A stretch of DNA of 64,000 nucleotides from Actinocorallia herbida (GCF_003751225.1 NZ_RJKE01000001.1:2852001-2916000), one strand, 5' to 3'. Counted from the stretch's first letter, positions 48,116 to 56,742 are shown. The notes: generated from the letters alone by a model not told the origin. Numbers and translations: made by a program.

Positions 48116-49188
48116 CCCTGGGAATCCCCTGCATGCTGATGCGCGGCGGTACCTCCAAGGGCGCGTACTTCCTCGCGGAGGACCTGCCCGCGGACGCCGC
48201 GGCCCGCGACGACCTCCTGCTCCGCGTCATGGGCTCGCCCGATCCCCGCCAGATCGACGGGATCGGCGGTGGCCACCCCCTGACCAGCAAGGTCGCCGTG
48301 GTCTCGCCCTCCGCCGATCCCGAAGCCGACCTGGACTACCTCTTCCTCCAGGTCCAGGTCACCGAACCGCGGGTCTCCGACCGGCAGACCTGCGGGAACC
48401 TCCTCGCCGGAGTCGCCCCCTTCGCCCTGGAACGCGGCATCGTCCCGATCGACGGGGACACCACCCGCGTCCGGATCCGCATCCGCAACGGAGGCGGCCT
48501 CGCCACCGCGACGGTGGACACCCGCGACGGCGCGGTCCGCTACGCGGGGGACACCCTCATCTCGGGCGCCCCCTTCCCGGCGGCCCCGATCACCCTGGAC
48601 TTCGCCGGGACCGAGGGCTCCACGTGCGGGGCCCTCCTGCCGACCGGCGAGGTCCGCGACGTCGTCGCGGGCGTTCCGGTGACCTGCGTCGACAACGGCA
48701 TGCCCGTCGTCGTCGTGGCCGCCGCCGCGCTCGGCGCCACGGGCTACGAGGAGCCCGCCGCCCTGGAGGCGGACGAGAAGCTGACCCGGAAGGTCGAGGA
48801 GATCCGGCTCGCCGCGGGCGAGCTGATGGGCCTCGGCGACGTCGGCACGACCACCGTGCCCAAGGTCTCGCTCGTCGCCGCGCCCCGTGACGGCGGCACC
48901 CTGTGCACGCGGACCTTCATCCCGCACCGCGTCCACGCCTCCATCGGCGTCCTGGGCGCGGTGTCGGTCGCCACCGCGGTCCTCCTGGACGGGTCGGTGG
49001 CCGCAGAGGCGGCCGGGCCCGTACCGTCGGGCGGACCCTTGCGGATCGAGCACCCCACCGGCTTCTTCGACACCTCGGTCGAGGTGACCGGGAGCGGCAC
49101 GGACCTACGGGTCCTGCGCTCCGGCGTCGTGCGCACCGCCCGCAAGCTGTTCGACGGCGCCGTCTGGCCCCGCCGCCCCCAGGCCTGA
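48112..49188 (+). CDS. PrpF-family isomerase, GalD-like 4-oxalomesaconate tautomerase
   Basis: 358 residues, ATG 48112 overlapping the dehydrogenase stop (ATGA). PrpF/diaminopimelate-epimerase fold: start IPCMLMRGGTSKGAYFLAED (the family mark), DGIGGGHPLTSKVAVVSPS (about 48), SDRQTCGNLLAGVAPFALE (about 88, first catalytic cysteine region) and EGSTCGALLPTGEVRDVVAG (about 166). GalD tautomerises the keto and enol forms of 4-oxalomesaconate, feeding GalB. PrpF itself isomerises aconitate in the methylcitrate cycle, but no prp genes are near, and neighbours favour GalD. Confidence 0.86.
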   Translation: MTLGIPCMLMRGGTSKGAYFLAEDLPADAAARDDLLLRVMGSPDPRQIDGIGGGHPLTSKVAVVSPSADPEADLDYLFLQVQVTEPRVSDRQTCGNLLAGVAPFALERGIVPIDGDTTRVRIRIRNGGGLATATVDTRDGAVRYAGDTLISGAPFPAAPITLDFAGTEGSTCGALLPTGEVRDVVAGVPVTCVDNGMPVVVVAAAALGATGYEEPAALEADEKLTRKVEEIRLAAGELMGLGDVGTTTVPKVSLVAAPRDGGTLCTRTFIPHRVHASIGVLGAVSVATAVLLDGSVAAEAAGPVPSGGPLRIEHPTGFFDTSVEVTGSGTDLRVLRSGVVRTARKLFDGAVWPRRPQA

Positions 49189-49206
49189 ACCAGAGGAGAC
49201 ACCCCC

Positions 49207-50160
49207 TTGCAGCCCGAAGGATTCCGCGACCTCGCCCATCTGGGCTCGGTCGAGCTCTACACCGCAGTGCCCGAGGAGACCCGGGACTTCTTCGTCGACC
49301 TGATGGCGATGAAGGAGGTCCACCGGGAGGGCGACTCGATCTACGTCCACGCCTGGGACGACTACGAGGCGTACACCGTCAAGATCACCGGCCGGGAGCA
49401 GGCGGGGATCGGCCGCACGTATCTGCGCGCCTCCAGCCCGGACGCGCTGAGCCGCAGGGTCGCGGCGGTCGAGGCGGCCGGGCTCGGCGACGGCTGGCGC
49501 GACACCGAGTACGGTCTCGGCCCCGTCTTCCACTGCCGCGACACCGACGGCCACGAGCTCGGCCTCTACTTCGAGACGAAGCGGTACGTGCCGACCGAGG
49601 AGCACAGGCCGTCGCTGAAGAACCAGGCGTCCCGCTTCCCCGGGCGCGGCGCGAACGTGCGCCGGCTCGACCACCTCAACTTCCTGGCGGCCGACGTGCC
49701 GGCCGCGTCGGACTTCATGTTCGGGACGCTCGGGGCCCGCGCCACCGAGCGGATCGTCACCGACGCGGGCGAGACCGCCGCGATCTGGTACTCCATCAGC
49801 GACAAGTCCTACGACGTCGTCTACACCTCCGACTGGCTCGGCGCGCGCGGCCGGCTGCACCACGTGGCGTTCGCGACGGACACCCGCGAGGACATCCTGC
49901 GCGCCGCCGACGTCTTTCTCGAGGCCGGGATCCACATCGAGACCGGTCCGCACAAGCACGCCATCCAGCAGACGTTCTTCCTGTACGTCTGGGAACCGGG
50001 CGGCAACCGGATCGAGCTGTGCAACGCGGGCGCCCGGCTGATGCTCGCGCCGGACTGGGAGACCATCACCTGGACCCAGGCCGAGCGGGCCAAGGGCCAG
50101 GCGTGGGGGCTCAAGACGATCGAGTCGTTCCACACGCACGGCACGCCCGTGATCACCTAG
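49207..50160 (+). CDS. Extradiol ring-cleavage dioxygenase, VOC (catechol 2,3-dioxygenase) type
   Basis: 317 residues, TTG start at 49207 with SD GAGGAG. Two VOC modules: the N-terminal one (about 8-120) without metal ligands, and the C-terminal catalytic one with the 2-His-1-carboxylate facial triad in RLDHLNFLAAD (about 157), GRLHHVAFATDT (about 216) and WEPGGNRIELCNAG (about 268). Fe(II) enzymes of this type open catecholic rings next to the diol. It is the last gene of an operon for 4-oxalomesaconate breakdown, where known pathways use the unrelated LigAB/GalA dioxygenases instead. A catechol carrying a carboxylate (protocatechuate- or gallate-like) is the expected substrate. Confidence 0.9.
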   Translation: MQPEGFRDLAHLGSVELYTAVPEETRDFFVDLMAMKEVHREGDSIYVHAWDDYEAYTVKITGREQAGIGRTYLRASSPDALSRRVAAVEAAGLGDGWRDTEYGLGPVFHCRDTDGHELGLYFETKRYVPTEEHRPSLKNQASRFPGRGANVRRLDHLNFLAADVPAASDFMFGTLGARATERIVTDAGETAAIWYSISDKSYDVVYTSDWLGARGRLHHVAFATDTREDILRAADVFLEAGIHIETGPHKHAIQQTFFLYVWEPGGNRIELCNAGARLMLAPDWETITWTQAERAKGQAWGLKTIESFHTHGTPVIT

Positions 50161-50197
50161 CGGTCCACTCGGCGATCAGCGGCACAGGGTCCGCACC

Positions 50198-50214
50198 TAT
50201 AATGTCGACAACTT
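50198..50214 (+). promoter_or_regulatory. Promoter and GntR-type operator of the regulator gene
   Basis: A perfect -10 hexamer TATAAT (50198-50203) runs into AATGTCGACAACTT (50201-50214), whose core TGTCGACA is palindromic and matches the GTTGACAA sites upstream of the catabolic and transporter operons. It fits autoregulation by the protein encoded at 50279. Confidence 0.65.
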
Positions 50215-50278
50215 CGGTCACCGTGCGTCGGGCCTCCGGCGTGCGGTGCCGCGCTATCTCGGCGAGGAGAGCAGACGG

Positions 50279-50947
50279 ATGAACGCGGGTGATCCCCGGG
50301 AGCTTGTGGCGAAGATCCGTCGCGCCGTGCTCGACGGGCAGTTCGCGGCGGGCCAGCGCCTTGTGGAGTCCGAGCTGTGCGAGCTCTACGACGTCAGCAG
50401 GTCCACGGTGCGCCAGGCGCTGCGCGAACTCCTCGCCGACGGCCTGGTCGAGGTGCAGCGCAACAAGGGCGCCAGGGTCCGGGTGATCTCCACGGCCGAG
50501 GCGGTCGAGATCACCGAGGTCCGGATGGTGCTGGAGGGCCTGCTGGCGGCCAAGGCGGCCGAGCGGGTGACGCCCGGGCAGGCCGAACGGCTGCTGGAGA
50601 TCCGGCGCGCGATGCGCGAGCGGGTCGAGGGCCATGACCCGCTCGGGTACTCCGACCTCAACGCGGTGCTGCACGCGCTCGTCCAGGAGATCGCGGGCCA
50701 GGACACCGCGCGCACGATCCTCGCCCGCCTCCAGGGCCAGCTCGTCCGCCACCAGTTCCGGCTCTCGCTCCAGCCCGGCCGCTCCACGGTCTCCCTCGTC
50801 CAGCACGAACGGATCATCGACGCGATCGTCGCCCGCGACCAGGAGGCCGCCGAGGCGGCCATGCGCGCGCACCTGCGCGACGTCATCACCCAGATCTCGG
50901 GCTTCACCCCGCCCCCGTCACCCACGGGCGTCCTCTCCCGATCCTGA
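50279..50947 (+). CDS. GntR-family (FCD) regulator of the aromatic-acid module
   Basis: 222 residues from ATG 50279 (GAGGAG 9 nt upstream). Winged HTH: LVAKIRRAVLDGQFAAGQRL then LCELYDVSRSTVRQALRELL and VEVQRNKGARVRVI (about 7-75). The FCD-like helical domain (about 80-205) includes EITEVRMVLEGLLAAKAAER and DPLGYSDLNAVLHALVQEIA with candidate metal histidines, and VQHERIIDAIVARD. It lies between the dioxygenase operon and the ABC importer. Three similar palindromes stand before the two operons and its own gene, so it is probably the pathway repressor, relieved by the aromatic acid or an intermediate. Confidence 0.9.
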   Translation: MNAGDPRELVAKIRRAVLDGQFAAGQRLVESELCELYDVSRSTVRQALRELLADGLVEVQRNKGARVRVISTAEAVEITEVRMVLEGLLAAKAAERVTPGQAERLLEIRRAMRERVEGHDPLGYSDLNAVLHALVQEIAGQDTARTILARLQGQLVRHQFRLSLQPGRSTVSLVQHERIIDAIVARDQEAAEAAMRAHLRDVITQISGFTPPPSPTGVLSRS

Positions 50948-51076
50948 TCGATAGGCCCCTGAGCAGGGGTTCCCGCGACCGTCGGACGTTCCGCGCCGGC
51001 GGTCGCGCAGCCATGCCCGAGGATCTCCGTGGCGTCCGATTGTGGATACGAGGTTGGCGCATTAGTTGGTGTGCAA

Positions 51077-51110
51077 ATCGTTGACAATCTGGTCGGCACA
51101 TTCGTAGCAT
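51077..51110 (+). promoter_or_regulatory. Promoter and GntR-type operator of the ABC importer operon
   Basis: ATCGTTGACAATCT (51077-51090) matches the operator before the catabolic operon at 14 of 16 positions when flanks are included. Its TTGACA (51081-51086) forms a consensus -35 with TAGCAT (51105-51110) 18 nt downstream, about 80 nt before the first gene. A bound repressor would cover the -35. The rest of the 50948-51189 gap shows nothing else. Confidence 0.68.
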
Positions 51111-51189
51111 CAACGGCACCACCCGGCCGAGCCCTCGGGGAGGCACGGCCCACGCTCCACACCCCATCCCGACCTCATGGAGCAGCACC

Positions 51190-52140
51190 GTGAAAAGAAT
51201 CAGCGCGGCCCTGGCCGCCTTCTCCCTTCTCGCCCTCACCGCCTGCGGCGGCGAGACCGCGACCAAGGACGCGTCCGGCGAGACCACCGTCAAGGTGAGC
51301 GTCATCCCCATCGTCGACGTCGCGCCGATCTACCTGGGCGACAAGCAGGGCTTCTTCAAGGAGCAGGGCCTGAAGCTGGAACTCGTCTCCGCGCAGGGCG
51401 GCGCCGCGATCGTCCCGGCCGTCGTCAGCGGCCAGGTGGAGTTCGGGTTCAGCAACTTCACCTCCCTGCTCATCGCCAAGTCCAAGAACCTGCCGCTCAA
51501 GGTCGTCGCGCCCGGCGCGGGCTCGACCGGCGCGCAGGGCAAGGACTTCGGCGGCGTGCTCGTCAAGGCCGACAGCCCCGTGAAGACCGCCAAGGACCTC
51601 GCGGGCAAGAGCGTCGCGGTCAACACCCTGAACAACATCAACGACACCACGGTCCGCGCCTCGATCAAGGCCGCCGGCGGTGACGCCTCGGGCGTGAAGT
51701 TCACCGAGCTGGCCTTCCCCGACATGCTCGCCGCGCTCGACAAGGGCGACGTGGACGCCGTCCAGGTCGTCGAGCCGTTCCTGGCGACCGGACTCAAGGC
51801 CGGAAACCGGCTCGTCGCCTCCAACTACGTCGACACCGCGCCGAATTTGACGATCGCCGGCTACTTCACCTCGGAGCAGACCGCCGAGGCGCAGCCGGAA
51901 CTCGTCACGAAGTTCACCGCGGCCATGCAGAAGTCGCTGAAGTACGCCGCCGACAATCCCGACGCGGTGCGCCAGATCCTGCTGACCTACACCAAGATCG
52001 ACGCCGCCCTCCTCCCCGACCTGACGCTGCCGAACTTCCCCGCCGAGGTGAACAAGGACTCGCTGGACACCCTGGCGGCCCTCGCCGTCCAGGACGGGCT
52101 GATCGAGACCGCCCCCGACACCGCCGGGCTCCTGCCGTGA
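51190..52140 (+). CDS. NitT/TauT-type ABC transporter substrate-binding lipoprotein
   Basis: 316 residues. Lipoprotein signal MKRISAALAAFSLLALTACG with lipobox LTAC and Cys at about 19. The mature part follows the NMT1/SsuA/TauA pattern: IPIVDVAPIYLGDKQGFFKE (about 39), GGAAIVPAVVSGQVEFGFSN (about 71), DLAGKSVAVNTLNNINDTT and ALDKGDVDAVQVVEPF (about 175). It binds the ligand outside the membrane for the permease pair and ATPase that follow. In this context the ligand is likely the aromatic acid degraded by the adjacent enzymes, as in phthalate- or taurine-type importers. This is inference from gene order and shared operator. Confidence 0.92.
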   Translation: MKRISAALAAFSLLALTACGGETATKDASGETTVKVSVIPIVDVAPIYLGDKQGFFKEQGLKLELVSAQGGAAIVPAVVSGQVEFGFSNFTSLLIAKSKNLPLKVVAPGAGSTGAQGKDFGGVLVKADSPVKTAKDLAGKSVAVNTLNNINDTTVRASIKAAGGDASGVKFTELAFPDMLAALDKGDVDAVQVVEPFLATGLKAGNRLVASNYVDTAPNLTIAGYFTSEQTAEAQPELVTKFTAAMQKSLKYAADNPDAVRQILLTYTKIDAALLPDLTLPNFPAEVNKDSLDTLAALAVQDGLIETAPDTAGLLP

Positions 52141-52961
52141 GGTCGGCGGTGACGGCGGACGCGCCGGGCCGGGGCGGACGCCGTCACCGCCCCCTGCCCG
52201 CCTGGGCGCTCGGCGCGCTCGGGCTGGCCGGGCTCGTCGCCACGGTCGAAGCGGCACCGCGGATCGGCCTGGTGGACGAGCGGTACCTGCCGCCGTTCAG
52301 CGCGATGGCCGCCGCGCTCGCCGAGCAGACCGGGCAGCGCGAATTCTGGGTCTCCCTCACCGAGACCCTGCGCGGCTGGGCCCTGGGCCTGGTCCTCGCG
52401 ACCCTCGCCGGGGTGGCGCTCGGCCTGCTCGTCGGCGCGCTGCCGCCGCTGCGGGCCGCGCTGACCTCGACCATCGAGTTCCTGCGGCCGATCCCCTCGG
52501 TCGCGCTGATCCCGCTCGCGGTGCTGCTGTTCGGCACCGACATGCGCTCGACCCTTCTCCTCGTCGTCTACGCCTCGTTCTGGCAGGTCCTCGTACAGGT
52601 CCTGTACGGGGTGCGCGACGTGGACCCGGTCGCCCGCGAGACCGCGCGCTCGTTCCGGTTCCGGCAGTTCACCCGGATCCGGACGGTGCTCTGGCCGACC
52701 GCGCTGCCGTACGCGATGACCGGGTTCCGGCTCGGCGCGGCGGTCGCGCTCATCCTGGAGATCACCGGCGAGCTGGTCATCGGCTCTCCGGGACTCGGCG
52801 CGCAGATCGCGGTCGCCCAGACGTCAGGGGCGGTCGCCGCGATGTACGCGCTCGTCATCGTCGTCGGGCTCATCGGGGTCGCCGTCAACGCCGCGGCTCG
52901 CGCCGCGGAACGCCGGGTGCTGCGCTGGCACCCGTCCGTCCGCGGAGAGGCGGTCGCATGA
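52137..52961 (+). CDS. ABC transporter permease (TauC/SsuC-like)
   Basis: 274 residues, GTG... start at 52137 overlapping the binding-protein stop. Five to six membrane helices, for example WALGALGLAGLVATV, WALGLVLATLAGVALGLLVG, SVALIPLAVLLFGTDM and MYALVIVVGLIGVAVNAAAR. The cytoplasmic EAA loop, which docks the ATPase, lies around residues 160-190 (VARETARSFRFRQFTRIRTV). Two different permease genes follow each other, so the channel is a heterodimer. Product overlaps the next gene by 4 nt (ATGA). Confidence 0.9.
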   Translation: MRSAVTADAPGRGGRRHRPLPAWALGALGLAGLVATVEAAPRIGLVDERYLPPFSAMAAALAEQTGQREFWVSLTETLRGWALGLVLATLAGVALGLLVGALPPLRAALTSTIEFLRPIPSVALIPLAVLLFGTDMRSTLLLVVYASFWQVLVQVLYGVRDVDPVARETARSFRFRQFTRIRTVLWPTALPYAMTGFRLGAAVALILEITGELVIGSPGLGAQIAVAQTSGAVAAMYALVIVVGLIGVAVNAAARAAERRVLRWHPSVRGEAVA

Positions 52962-53740
52962 CGCTCCGGAACCTCGCGGCCCGGGCCGTCGCGCTGATCG
53001 CGGTGCCGGTCCTGCTCGTCGCGCTCTGGTGGGCGACGACGGAGAGCAGCACCGACGTCTTCTGGCCGCCGCTCAGCACCATCCTCGGCGAGTTCGCCGA
53101 CACCTGGTTCACCGGGCGGCTCACCTCCGACGTGCTGCCCAGCCTCGTCCGCCTGCTCACCGGCTACGTGCTCGCGGTGGCGCTCGGCGTCGGCCTCGGC
53201 GTCGCGATCGGCTCGTTCCGGACGCTGCGGGGCGTGCTGGAGCCCGTCCTCGAGTTCTTCCGGGCGATCCCGCCGCCGGTGCTCGTGCCCGTCCTGATGC
53301 TCTTCGCCGGGATCGGCGACGGGATGAAGGTGCTGGTCATCGTGTCCGGCTGCGTCTGGCCGGTACTGCTCAACACGGTCGAGGGCGTCCGGGGCCTGGA
53401 CGAAGTCCTGCGGGACACCGCGCGCTGCTACCGGATGCGCCCGGCGACCCGGCTGCTCCGGCTGGTGCTGCCCGGGGCGTCGCCGCAGATCTGCGCGGGC
53501 GCCCGGCAGGCGCTGTCCATCGGGATCATCCTCATGGTGATCAGCGAGATGTTCGCCGCGAGCAACGGCGTCGGCTTCACCATCATCCAGTTCCAGCGCA
53601 CCTTCGCGATCCCGCAGATGTGGACCGGGATCATTCTGCTCGGCCTCATCGGCATCGTGCTGTCGGCGCTCTTCCAGCTCGTGGAGGCACGGGCGCTGCG
53701 CTGGTACACGGGCCTGCGCAAGGTGCAACGAGAGGGTTGA
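52958..53740 (+). CDS. ABC transporter permease (TauC/SsuC-like), second subunit
   Basis: 260 residues, ATG 52958 overlapping the first permease. Membrane helices: AVALIAVPVLLVALWWAT, GYVLAVALGVGLGVAIGSF, PPPVLVPVLMLFAGIGDG, GMKVLVIVSGCVWPVLLNTV and MWTGIILLGLIGIVLSALF. EAA loop at about 145-170 (EVLRDTARCYRMRPATRLLR). Likely forms the heterodimeric channel with the preceding permease. The ATPase gene starts 2 nt after its stop. Confidence 0.9.
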   Translation: MTLRNLAARAVALIAVPVLLVALWWATTESSTDVFWPPLSTILGEFADTWFTGRLTSDVLPSLVRLLTGYVLAVALGVGLGVAIGSFRTLRGVLEPVLEFFRAIPPPVLVPVLMLFAGIGDGMKVLVIVSGCVWPVLLNTVEGVRGLDEVLRDTARCYRMRPATRLLRLVLPGASPQICAGARQALSIGIILMVISEMFAASNGVGFTIIQFQRTFAIPQMWTGIILLGLIGIVLSALFQLVEARALRWYTGLRKVQREG

Positions 53741-53742
53741 CC

Positions 53743-54549
53743 ATGACCACCGACATTTCCGCCGCGCCCGCGCTGCTCGACGTCCGGAACCTGAAGAAGG
53801 TCTATCCGGGACGGGGCGGCGGCGTCGAGGCCGTCGGCGACCTGACCTTCTCCGTCGAGCGGGGCGAACTCGTCTGCATCGTCGGACCGTCGGGCGCGGG
53901 CAAGACGACGCTGCTCAAGTGCGTCGCCGGCCTGCTGGACGCCACGGGCGGCCACGTCGTGCTGCAAGGCGACCGGGTGAAGGGCCCGCCGCCCGGCATG
54001 GCCGTGGTGTTCCAGGAGTACGGCCGTAGCCTCTTCCCGTGGATGACCGTCCGCCAGAACGTGGAGTTGCCGCTCAAGGAGAAGCGGGTTCCCAAGGCCG
54101 AGCGCAAGAGGCTGGTCGAGAGCGCGCTCGAGGCCGTCGGCTTGGCCCACGTCCACGGGTCGCACCCTTGGCAGCTGTCGGGCGGCATGCAGCAGCGGGT
54201 CGCGATCGCCCGCGCCGTCGCCTATGAGCCGCAGATCCTGATCATGGACGAGCCGTTCGCCGCGGTCGACGCGCAGACCCGCGCGGACCTCGAGGACCTG
54301 GTCCGCTCTCTCTGGCGGCGCCTCGGTGTCACCGTCCTGTTCGTCACCCACGACATCGACGAGTCGGTCTACCTCGGCCGGCGCGTCATCGTCCTGTCGA
54401 ACGCGCCGACCGTCGTGCTCGCCGAGGTCGCGGTCGACCTGCCGGAGGAGCGCGACCAGCTCGGCACCCGCTCACTGCCCCGCTTCGCGGAACTTCGCAG
54501 CGAGGTCTACCGCCTGATCCAGCAGGCCAAGACGGGCGCCCGCCCCTGA
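53743..54549 (+). CDS. ABC transporter ATPase (TauB/SsuB-like)
   Basis: 268 residues from ATG 53743. Complete nucleotide-binding domain: Walker A VGPSGAGKTTLLK (about 47), Q-loop VFQEYGRSLFPWMTVRQNVE (about 88), signature LSGGMQQRVAIARA (about 145), Walker B ILIMDEPFAAVDAQT (about 166), and H-loop LFVTHDIDESVYL (about 198). It drives uptake with the two permeases. The four-gene importer operon ends at a strong bidirectional terminator (54552-54579). Confidence 0.94.
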   Translation: MTTDISAAPALLDVRNLKKVYPGRGGGVEAVGDLTFSVERGELVCIVGPSGAGKTTLLKCVAGLLDATGGHVVLQGDRVKGPPPGMAVVFQEYGRSLFPWMTVRQNVELPLKEKRVPKAERKRLVESALEAVGLAHVHGSHPWQLSGGMQQRVAIARAVAYEPQILIMDEPFAAVDAQTRADLEDLVRSLWRRLGVTVLFVTHDIDESVYLGRRVIVLSNAPTVVLAEVAVDLPEERDQLGTRSLPRFAELRSEVYRLIQQAKTGARP

Positions 54550-54551
54550 CC

Positions 54552-54579
54552 CCCGTCCTCCCCCACCCGGGAGGACGGG
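54552..54579. terminator. Bidirectional terminator after the ABC importer operon
   Basis: CCCGTCCTCCC (54552-54562) pairs perfectly with GGGAGGACGGG (54569-54579), 6-nt loop. It fills the 48-bp gap between the convergent ATPase (stop 54549) and ThiF-nitroreductase (stop 54598) genes. Confidence 0.8.
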
Positions 54580-54597
54580 ACCGCGCCCTCCGGGCCG

Positions 54598-56742
54598 TCA
54601 CGGCCGGGGGGAGCGGTTCCCCGCCGGTCGTCTGCGAAGGCTGCGGGCGGTGGCGGGGGAGGCGTGGGAGAGGCGCAGGACGAGGGCGACGGCTTCGGTG
54701 GGCGGGACCGCCAGGAGGGTCAGGAAGCGGTCGCGCAGGGACGCGAGTTCGGGCGCGAACGCCGGGGCGGCCGCGGCGATCTCGGCGGGGGTGGCGGCGT
54801 AGAGGAAGACGGGGGAGACGGGCTGGACGGCGAGGCCGTGGCGGTCTGCCTCGATCCAGACGCGCTGGACCGCGGCGCCGGCCTTCACATAGTCGGTGAG
54901 GCCGGGTGCCGGGCCGTCGAAGCCGAAGCAGACGGCCAACAGGGCCGAAGAGGCACGGATCCGGCCCAGGGTGTACGCGCCGAGGGCGGCGCCGCCGCCG
55001 AAGGCGTGGACCCTGGCCATGACGTCCGGGCGGCCCACGACGCCGAGCGTCGCGAGCTCGTCCGGGGCCAGTTCCATCGTGCGCAGGTCCAGGCCGGTCT
55101 CCAGGTCGTCCTGCGGACCGCGCAGTTCGGCGAACATCTCGGCGTGCAGGGCGGGGGTCAGGTAGCGGATCCGGTCGGAGGCGGCCAGCAGCGTCGCCGC
55201 CTCCGCCAAGCCGTCGGTGATCGCGCGGATCGTGCCACCTGCCGCCCGCGCCGCCTGTGCCAGGGCCTCCAGGACCTCCGGAGCGAGCACGCCGCCGCCC
55301 GGACGCCGGTTGGTGTGGCGGGAGAGGACGTGGGGGAGGTCGCGGGCCAGGTCGGGGTCGGTTCGGGTGCCCCAGTGGAGGGTGGCGGTCAGTGCGGTCG
55401 GGCCCTCCGTGATCTCGGTGTGGCCGAGGAGCCCGTAGGACGCGGCGGCGATTCGTGCGTTGTGCAGGGCGGCGCCGATGGCGATGGCGCTGCCGCGGTG
55501 GCCGGTGTCCATGGCGGTGGTGGCTTTCGGGTCGAGTTCGATGCGGAGCGCGTCGTCGTTCGTGGTGATGGTCCAGGGCTGGACGTTGCCGCCGGACGGG
55601 GCGAGGCCCGCGCAGACGGCGACCGCTTCGGCGACCGGGAGTTCCGCCAGGTCGGCCGCGGTCGGGGGCGCGGCCGCGGCGGCTGCGCTCCAGTCCGGCG
55701 CGGGCGGGGCGACCGGGACGGCCAGCTCGTCGAGGGAGCGCTCGACGTCGACCCTTGTGCGTCCGGACGGCAGCGGCCGCTCCAGGCCGATACGGCGCAC
55801 GGCCGCCGCGACGGTGGCGCCGCCGAGCTGGACGTCGCCGCCGAGCTGCGGCCAGCTCGACAGGGTCCGGTCGATCTCGACGAGGCTCGCGGCGGCGTCG
55901 GCCGACATGCCCTGGGCGTCGACGACGCGCAGCACGTACGGGGCCTTCTCCCGGGTCGACAGGCCGTTCAGCTCGGCCCGTCCGACGCCGTCGAGCAGGC
56001 CGTGGAAGGGCTCACGGTCCGGCTCGAGGTCGTAGCGTTCGACGTCCAGGAGGCCCCGGTCGCTGGTCTCCATCAGCAGCGGGATCCGGTACCGGCGTGC
56101 CGCCTCGCGGACGGCGAGCTTGACGTCGAGGGAGTCGCATTCCTCCACGACGATCGACAGGCCGGCGAAGAACGCGTCGATCACCTCGTCGGTGATGCCC
56201 GTGGGCAGAACGGTGACGGGTAGGTAGGGGTCGAGTTCGGCGATCCGCCGGGCCGTCACCACCGCCTTGTCGAGGCCGAGGTCGAACAGGGTCGCCGGGA
56301 CTCGGTTGAGGTTGGCGAGTTCGAGGGTGTCGAAGTCGGCGAGGCGGAGTTCGGCGCAGACGCCCTCCAAGGCGAGGGTGTGCGCGATGGCGTGGCCGAC
56401 GCTCTGGCCGACGACGCCCACGATCAGCGAGCCGAGCCGGTCCTGCTCGTCGCGGGTGAGCTTGTTGCGATTGCGGTCGAGGCGGACCAGGCGCAGGGTG
56501 CGCGGGCCGGGCAACGCGATGAGGCTCCGCCGCCACGGGTAGTGCACCCACCGATCGGCCTCCGGACCCTCCCCGGTCTCGGGACGATCGAGCAGCCCGG
56601 CGGCCTCCGCCCGGATCCGCTCCCGCAGGTCCCGCACCTCCAGGTCCCCGCGCGAGCGGAGGCCGTCGAGCACGGAGCCGTCGCGGGCATCGGACGGGTC
56701 GAGGATCAGCGGTCGGTACTCCTGCTCGTCGGTGTCGGTCAT
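54598..56742 (-). CDS. Rv1355c-like ThiF/E1-nitroreductase fusion (MoeY-type)
   Basis: 714 residues; ATG 56742 overlaps the upstream gene's stop by one base. N-terminal part (about 1-100) is unassigned. A ThiF/E1-like adenylation domain (about 100-330) has the nucleotide loop LIVGVVGQSVGHAIAHTLAL (about 108), LRLADFDTLELANLNRVPAT (about 132) and IVVEECDSLDVKLAVREAAR (about 190). A nitroreductase-fold FMN domain (about 370-690) has APSGGNVQPWTITTNDDALR (about 405) and ASYGLLGH. No E1 catalytic cysteine motif C-x-x-C is visible. The same fusion occurs in mycobacterial Rv1355c, whose annotation as molybdopterin-related is not proven. Coupled with a GNAT-like gene, it may modify a small metabolite. 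Confidence 0.85.
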   Translation of the reverse strand: MTDTDEQEYRPLILDPSDARDGSVLDGLRSRGDLEVRDLRERIRAEAAGLLDRPETGEGPEADRWVHYPWRRSLIALPGPRTLRLVRLDRNRNKLTRDEQDRLGSLIVGVVGQSVGHAIAHTLALEGVCAELRLADFDTLELANLNRVPATLFDLGLDKAVVTARRIAELDPYLPVTVLPTGITDEVIDAFFAGLSIVVEECDSLDVKLAVREAARRYRIPLLMETSDRGLLDVERYDLEPDREPFHGLLDGVGRAELNGLSTREKAPYVLRVVDAQGMSADAAASLVEIDRTLSSWPQLGGDVQLGGATVAAAVRRIGLERPLPSGRTRVDVERSLDELAVPVAPPAPDWSAAAAAAPPTAADLAELPVAEAVAVCAGLAPSGGNVQPWTITTNDDALRIELDPKATTAMDTGHRGSAIAIGAALHNARIAAASYGLLGHTEITEGPTALTATLHWGTRTDPDLARDLPHVLSRHTNRRPGGGVLAPEVLEALAQAARAAGGTIRAITDGLAEAATLLAASDRIRYLTPALHAEMFAELRGPQDDLETGLDLRTMELAPDELATLGVVGRPDVMARVHAFGGGAALGAYTLGRIRASSALLAVCFGFDGPAPGLTDYVKAGAAVQRVWIEADRHGLAVQPVSPVFLYAATPAEIAAAAPAFAPELASLRDRFLTLLAVPPTEAVALVLRLSHASPATARSLRRRPAGNRSPRP

